Positions 49,738 to 53,830 of a stretch of 53,830 bases of DNA are shown here, piece by piece; position 1 is the first letter of the stretch, and every line of letters starts with the position of its first letter. The stretch covers positions 1 to 53,830 of the forward strand of contig NZ_NIBU01000025.1 of the NCBI RefSeq assembly GCF_002632485.1. Direction: 5' to 3'. The notes under the pieces were generated by a model that saw only the letters and a program-made list of their open reading frames with translations, made no database searches and was not told the origin of the DNA. The position numbers were made by a program, and so were the translations under genes. This DNA comes from Xenorhabdus innexi. GTDB lineage: Bacteria > Pseudomonadota > Gammaproteobacteria > Enterobacterales > Enterobacteriaceae.

Positions 49738-50892
49738 TTATATAAGCTGCCCCGCTCCTCTGCTCGCCTGACAAATGTAAATAGTCGCTTGCAGGCCGGT
49801 TTTTATTTTGTATTCGTTTTCGATAGCCTTCCCGACTTCTCCCACTAAATCGGGGGGCAGCAATACCACGATACAGCCGCCAAAACCGCCTCCGGTCATG
49901 CGAACACCTCCCCGCCTCCCAATCACATTTTTCACTATTTCCACCAGCACATCGATTTCATAAACGGTGATTTCAAAATCATCGCGCATGGAAATATGGG
50001 ACTCCTCCATAAGTTGGCTGAGGCGAATCAAGTTTCCAGTCCTTAACGCATCAACCCCAGCCAGAACTCGCATATTCTCAGAAATAACATGACGGGCGCG
50101 TTTGGCGAGCAGGGTATCAAGCTGCTTCTGTATGGTATCTAATTCATAAATAGAGACATCACGCAGTGCTCTGACACCTAATATTCGGGCCGCATCTTCG
50201 CATTGCTGACGCCGTATATTGTATGCGCTATCGACAAGGCCGTGCTGCCGGTTGGAATTGATAATCATCACCGTGATATTTTCCGGCATCGGAACGGCCT
50301 GTATTTCCAGCGTACGGCAATCAATCAGTAAAGCGTGATCTGGTTCGCCACAGGCTGAAATAAGCTGATCCATAATGCCGGATTTACAGCCTACAAATTG
50401 ATTTTCGGCCTGCTGCCCATTTATGGCTATCATTTTCCGACTCAAGTCGAGCTGATAAAGCGATTTGATAGTCAACCCGATCACAACCTCCAGCGACGCT
50501 GAAGAACTAAGCCCAGCACCTTGTGGAATATTGCCACTTACAGCGATATCCATTCCTGCAAACGAGTAGCCATGTCGGAGCAAAGACACCACCATACCAC
50601 GGATATAATTTGCCCACATTTTATCCCGATGAAAATGGATTGGTTGCGAGAGGTCGAACTCATCGCGATCATTCTGATAATCAACAGCAACCACTCGAAT
50701 CAACGTATCATCGCGTCTGGCTGCGGCGGCTACCGTCCGGTAATTAATCGCGCAGGGAAGAACAAAACCATCGTTATAATCAGTATGTTCGCCAATTAAA
50801 TTCACCCGTCCCGGAGCCTGAAAAAAATGAGTCGGAGAAGAGTGAAAAATGCCATTAAAAGATTCTGTTACCTTTTGGATTAATGCCTTCAT
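49738..50892 (-). CDS. galK: Galactokinase
   Basis: 384 residues from the ATG at 50892 ([16 protein letters not shown]), preceded by GGAGGG; an upstream in-frame start would run through this ribosome site. Phosphorylates galactose to galactose-1-phosphate. GHMP-kinase motifs: [46 protein letters not shown]. Last gene of galETK; no galM follows. Confidence 0.97.
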   Translation of the reverse strand: MKALIQKVTESFNGIFHSSPTHFFQAPGRVNLIGEHTDYNDGFVLPCAINYRTVAAAARRDDTLIRVVAVDYQNDRDEFDLSQPIHFHRDKMWANYIRGMVVSLLRHGYSFAGMDIAVSGNIPQGAGLSSSASLEVVIGLTIKSLYQLDLSRKMIAINGQQAENQFVGCKSGIMDQLISACGEPDHALLIDCRTLEIQAVPMPENITVMIINSNRQHGLVDSAYNIRRQQCEDAARILGVRALRDVSIYELDTIQKQLDTLLAKRARHVISENMRVLAGVDALRTGNLIRLSQLMEESHISMRDDFEITVYEIDVLVEIVKNVIGRRGGVRMTGGGFGGCIVVLLPPDLVGEVGKAIENEYKIKTGLQATIYICQASRGAGQLI

Positions 50893-50952
50893 CGCTACAC
50901 CCTCCGCAAACACATTCCTTATAAACGTGCTTTATCAATAACTATATTTTTA

Positions 50953-52011
50953 TCAAGAGCTGCCATTTTTGAAATGAATATCACTGACAGACTGTAATCT
51001 TTGGGCTGCCTCTTCCGGCGTCAAATCACGCTGGGCTTCAGCCAGCATTTCATACCCTACAAGAAACTTACGTACACCCGCCGAACGCAATAACGGTGGA
51101 TAGAACAAAGCATGCAACTGCCAGTGCTCAATATCAGTTTGTTGATCAAAAAAAGGTGCAAAATGCCAGCCCATAGAATAGGGAAAGGAGCATTGGAAAA
51201 GGTTGTCATATCGGCTGGTCAGTTTTTTAATGGCAATTGCCAAGTCATCACGCTGCTCTGCTGTCAGTTCATTCATACGCCGGATAGGGCTTTTCGGCAA
51301 TAACATTGTTTCAAACGGCCACACAGCCCAATAAGGCACAACGGCAAGCCAGTGTTCGGTCTCAACCACTGTGCGCACACCATTTTTCTGTTCAGCGATG
51401 GCATAATCCAGTAATAAATTAGAACCATGCTGCTCATAATACTGTCTCAGTAACTCATTTTTACGTACCAGCTCATTAGGCAGGAAATCACTGGCCCAGA
51501 TTTGCCCATGCGGATGAGGCTGGGAGCACCCCATCATTTCCCCTTTATTCTCAAATAACTGAACCCAGATATAGTGTTGACCAAGTTCTTCTATTTGGTT
51601 GTTCCATACATCAATAATACGGCGGATATTTGTCAGAGATAATTCAGGTAAGGTTTTACTGTGGTTTGGTGAAAAACAGATAACCCGACAAATCCCCTTT
51701 GCCGGTTTGCTTATAAATAGCGGATCGTCAGTGGTAGCAATATTGGGAATTTCCGACAATAAGGCAGAATAATCATTCTGAAAGACGTAAATATCCTGAT
51801 AATCAGGATTTATATCCCCTGAAGCGCGGGGGTTATTCGGGCATAAAGAACACTGTTTATCGTAACTCTGAAGTGCAGGATACTGTAATAATTCATCTAC
51901 CCCAACCCACGGCCTCTTAAGCCTGTGTGGTGAGACAATGACCCACTGTCCTGTTAAAGGGTTATAGCGCCTATGTGGATACTCAGCCTGATTAAATTGC
52001 ATTTTTGACAT
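50953..52011 (-). CDS. galT: Galactose-1-phosphate uridylyltransferase, His-to-Leu in the iron site
   Basis: 352 residues from the ATG at 52011 (MSKMQFNQAEYPHRRYNP); upstream in-frame codons back to 52095 are not conserved and a second ATG at 52002 is also possible. Transfers UMP from UDP-glucose to galactose-1-phosphate. Catalytic HPHGQIW is intact, zinc ligands CSLC and FSPNHSK are present. Where E. coli GalT has LHAHF (iron ligands H296 and H298), this protein has LHALF; the Leu codon TTG is the complement of 51106-51108. The structural iron site may be weakened. Confidence 0.96.
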   Translation of the reverse strand: MSKMQFNQAEYPHRRYNPLTGQWVIVSPHRLKRPWVGVDELLQYPALQSYDKQCSLCPNNPRASGDINPDYQDIYVFQNDYSALLSEIPNIATTDDPLFISKPAKGICRVICFSPNHSKTLPELSLTNIRRIIDVWNNQIEELGQHYIWVQLFENKGEMMGCSQPHPHGQIWASDFLPNELVRKNELLRQYYEQHGSNLLLDYAIAEQKNGVRTVVETEHWLAVVPYWAVWPFETMLLPKSPIRRMNELTAEQRDDLAIAIKKLTSRYDNLFQCSFPYSMGWHFAPFFDQQTDIEHWQLHALFYPPLLRSAGVRKFLVGYEMLAEAQRDLTPEEAAQRLQSVSDIHFKNGSS

Positions 52012-52140
52012 AACCAGATGCCCGATGTTAATCACACATCCATGTATCCATTCCGTATCACATAAATCAATGGGCATAAATGCCTTTATACCCATTATAA
52101 TTATGCTGCTATGCCTGTTTTATTCAGTACCGAATATATA

Positions 52141-53160
52141 TTATCCGGCTTTATAACCATTAGGGTTGTGAGACTGCCAACGCCATGCATCTTCGGTCAT
52201 TTCCACAACCGTACGATTTGCCTTCCAGCCCAGTTCACGTTCAGCTTTTTCCGGGCTTGACCAACATTCTGCAATATCCCCCGGACGGCGTGGACAAATT
52301 TCATAAGGAACCGGCTTACCACATGCCTGACCAAATGCTTCCACCATTTCCAGTACGCTCGTACCTTTTCCTGTGCCCAGATTATAGATATGCAGACCTG
52401 ATTTTTTACCTACTGCATTCAGTGCCGCAATATGGCCATCAGCCAGATCCATTACATGGATATAATCGCGGATACCTGTTCCATCCACAGTCGGATAATC
52501 ATCACCATAAACAGACAATTTTTCCCGGCGGCCAACTGCTACCTGAGCAATATATGGCATTAAATTGTTAGGAATGCCCTGTGGATCTTCCCCCATCGTA
52601 CCTGAAGGATGTGCGCCTACCGGATTGAAATAGCGTAATAATACAATGGACCAGTCACTTTCCGCATGATGGAAATCAGACAGGCAACGCTCAACCATAT
52701 ATTTACTTGTGCCATAAGGATTGGTGGTATTACCTACCGCAGACTGTTCAGTAATAGGAACAATTTCAGGATCACCATATACCGTTGCGGATGAACTGAA
52801 AATAATACTTTTTACCCCTGCTTTGTGCATACTCCGCACTAATACCAGCGTGCCATTAACATTATTATCATAGTATTCAATAGGTTTTTCGACTGATTCA
52901 CCAACAGCTTTCAGACCAGCAAAATGGATAACCGATTCAATAGAGTGACGGGAGAAAACAGAATCAAGGAACGTTTCATCACGAATATCCCCCTGATAAA
53001 ACAGCGGCCTGATACCCGTCAGTGTTTCAATACGGTTCAGAACTTCCTGACTGGCATTACACAGGTTATCGACAATAATCGGCGTCATACCTGCTTCAAT
53101 CATCTGGACGCAGGTATGACTGCCGATATATCCCATTCCACCTGTCACTAATATTTCCAC
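52141..53160 (-). CDS. galE: UDP-glucose 4-epimerase
   Basis: 339 residues. Interconverts UDP-glucose and UDP-galactose, also needed for galactose in LPS or exopolysaccharide. Short-chain dehydrogenase fold: NAD motif GGMGYIGSHT, FSSSATVYG and the catalytic YGTSK (Tyr/Lys). First gene of galETK, 129 bases upstream of galT. No GalR operator could be identified in the 250 bases upstream. Confidence 0.98.
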   Translation of the reverse strand: MEILVTGGMGYIGSHTCVQMIEAGMTPIIVDNLCNASQEVLNRIETLTGIRPLFYQGDIRDETFLDSVFSRHSIESVIHFAGLKAVGESVEKPIEYYDNNVNGTLVLVRSMHKAGVKSIIFSSSATVYGDPEIVPITEQSAVGNTTNPYGTSKYMVERCLSDFHHAESDWSIVLLRYFNPVGAHPSGTMGEDPQGIPNNLMPYIAQVAVGRREKLSVYGDDYPTVDGTGIRDYIHVMDLADGHIAALNAVGKKSGLHIYNLGTGKGTSVLEMVEAFGQACGKPVPYEICPRRPGDIAECWSSPEKAERELGWKANRTVVEMTEDAWRWQSHNPNGYKAG

Positions 53161-53411
53161 ATTTACCTCTTTTTTAATTGGACTGAATTAAACAGTTATT
53201 CAACCAATAAGATATACCCTGTTTTTCAGACGCTATTCTTATTGATTAACGCACAGTATAAAAAGAGTTAACCATTTAGTGAAGTGACGACTTCCCGCCG
53301 TACCGTAAACACTGAGACTTCCCACTTCACAAGCTGCAACAGCCCATACGACAAATTTACGCTGAAAACACGGTTCACAATAAAGCCGCGAAAACAGAAC
53401 GTTATTACACC

Positions 53412-53663
53412 GTGGGATACGTCCCGCAAAACGACAAGGCCACAGCACCGCCGGCGATTCATCTTAAAGGGCAATGGCTTAAACAGGCTGGGTTTGAGAT
53501 TGGCGGTTCTGTTGCTGTTAAAATCATGGACGGCTGTTTGGTGTTGATCCCCGACAGTGACGAGACCAACAGCCTCAAACAGCAATACCAGCGCCAGCGG
53601 GCACAAATCAGTGACATTAAGCTGCGGATGCGGGAATTGATTGGGGACTACAAAATCAGCTAA
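53412..53663 (+). pseudogene. SymE-like toxin reading frame, N-terminus apparently truncated
   Basis: The frame encodes (V/M)GYVPQNDKATAPPAIHLKGQWLKQAGF followed by VKIMDGCLVLIPDSD, clearly the AbrB-like SymE family of type I toxin-antitoxin toxins. The homologous frame extends upstream through NKAAKTERYYT back to a TGA at 53313-53315 without an ATG; only a GTG at 53412 can start. It therefore looks truncated or uses an unusual start. In E. coli symE is SOS-controlled and repressed by antisense SymR; no LexA box was seen here. Hairpins follow downstream. Confidence 0.7.
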
Positions 53664-53697
53664 AGGCAGGAATTGAACAGCTCTCAAAACTCAACAA

Positions 53698-53769
53698 CCA
53701 CCGACTAAAGTCGGTGGGTTAGTGATTAACAGACTGAAAGTCCGGATACGCATCGGCTGAACGATGCGT
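53698..53769. repeat. Two strong hairpins downstream of the SymE-like gene
   Basis: CCACCGACT-AA-AGTCGGTGG (53698-53717, 9-bp perfect stem) and ACGCATCG-GCTGAA-CGATGCGT (53748-53769, 8-bp perfect stem) stand 30 bases apart. Small perfect hairpins of the ACCGACT..AGTCGGT type occur at ends of IS200/IS605-family elements; this could be such an end continuing to the right of the window, or the symE terminator. Confidence 0.5.
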
Positions 53770-53830
53770 CAATTATCCAGCCTGAAGTTATCATTCGGGT
53801 TGGGTTCAAAATGATGTTCCAGATAGGCCT

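Noticed and set aside
52012-52095. N-terminal extension of GalT from an upstream start
   Set aside because: The extra 28 residues are not conserved in the family and lack a better ribosome site; the ATG at 52011 is preferred.
53161-53411. LexA box controlling the SymE-like gene
   Set aside because: No CTGT-N8-ACAG sequence found; CTGAATTAAACAG has wrong spacing.
53284-53547. 87-codon plus-strand frame overlapping the SymE-like gene
   Set aside because: Different frame from the SymE homology and composition of a shadow frame.

Overview
The window comes from an Enterobacterales chromosome, most likely the Xenorhabdus/Photorhabdus branch of Morganellaceae. The basis is the mra-to-secA (dcw) cluster followed by cra, ilvHI and leuO in enterobacterial order, very close protein similarity to the Escherichia coli counterparts, an AT-rich background, a short interspersed repeat of the kind recalled from Xenorhabdus/Photorhabdus intergenic regions, and a class 3 lipase of the Photorhabdus Pdl type. 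The genus is an inference; no database search was possible.

Layout. (1) 1-5642 is the early region of a lambdoid prophage, cut by an IS4-family element at the left edge: Q-type antiterminator, primase-helicase, O/DnaT-like replication protein and Cro-like protein on the minus strand, a CI-like repressor on the plus strand, a small unknown gene in the position of lambda N, and an AlpA-type excisionase. The prophage abuts the 3' end of tRNA-Arg(UCU) (argU), and no integrase is visible. (2) 5716-8918 holds argU, folD-ybcJ, an AT-rich membrane-protein gene and loiP. (3) 9075-31211 is the secA-secM-lpxC-fts-mur-mra division and cell-wall cluster, transcribed leftward from a promoter with three MraZ boxes. 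A DciA-like (DUF721) gene lies on the opposite strand between secM and lpxC. (4) 31770-42025 holds cra, ilvIH, an acyl-CoA ligase, leuO and a leuLAB operon that has no leuC or leuD after it. (5) 42026-49689 is an accessory stretch: a gene-free segment with repeats and DnaA boxes, mutH, a second peptide deformylase, a cystathionine beta-synthase/gamma-lyase operon, a lipase with a secreted partner, and an O-methyltransferase. (6) 49738-53160 is galETK, followed by a truncated SymE-like reading frame and two strong hairpins at the right edge.

How the genes work together. The dcw cluster makes lipid II precursors (MurE, MurF, MraY, MurD, MurG, MurC, DdlB) and the divisome (FtsL, I, W, Q, A, Z). 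LpxC commits to lipid A, and SecM senses export to set SecA synthesis. The ilv/leu block makes acetolactate and part of the leucine pathway. The CBS/CGL pair would convert homocysteine to cysteine.

The observations most worth a second look are: a Trp-to-Ile change at the substrate/herbicide site of IlvI; a SecM arrest motif with His at the usual Phe150 position, plus a secM-secA complementarity fitting the SecM switch; a CI-like repressor without a visible Ser/Lys cleavage dyad, surrounded by repeated ATCACT operator cores; the absence of leuCD; a DnaA-box group next to the repeats; a GalT iron-site His-to-Leu change; and the lipase/secreted-protein pair.
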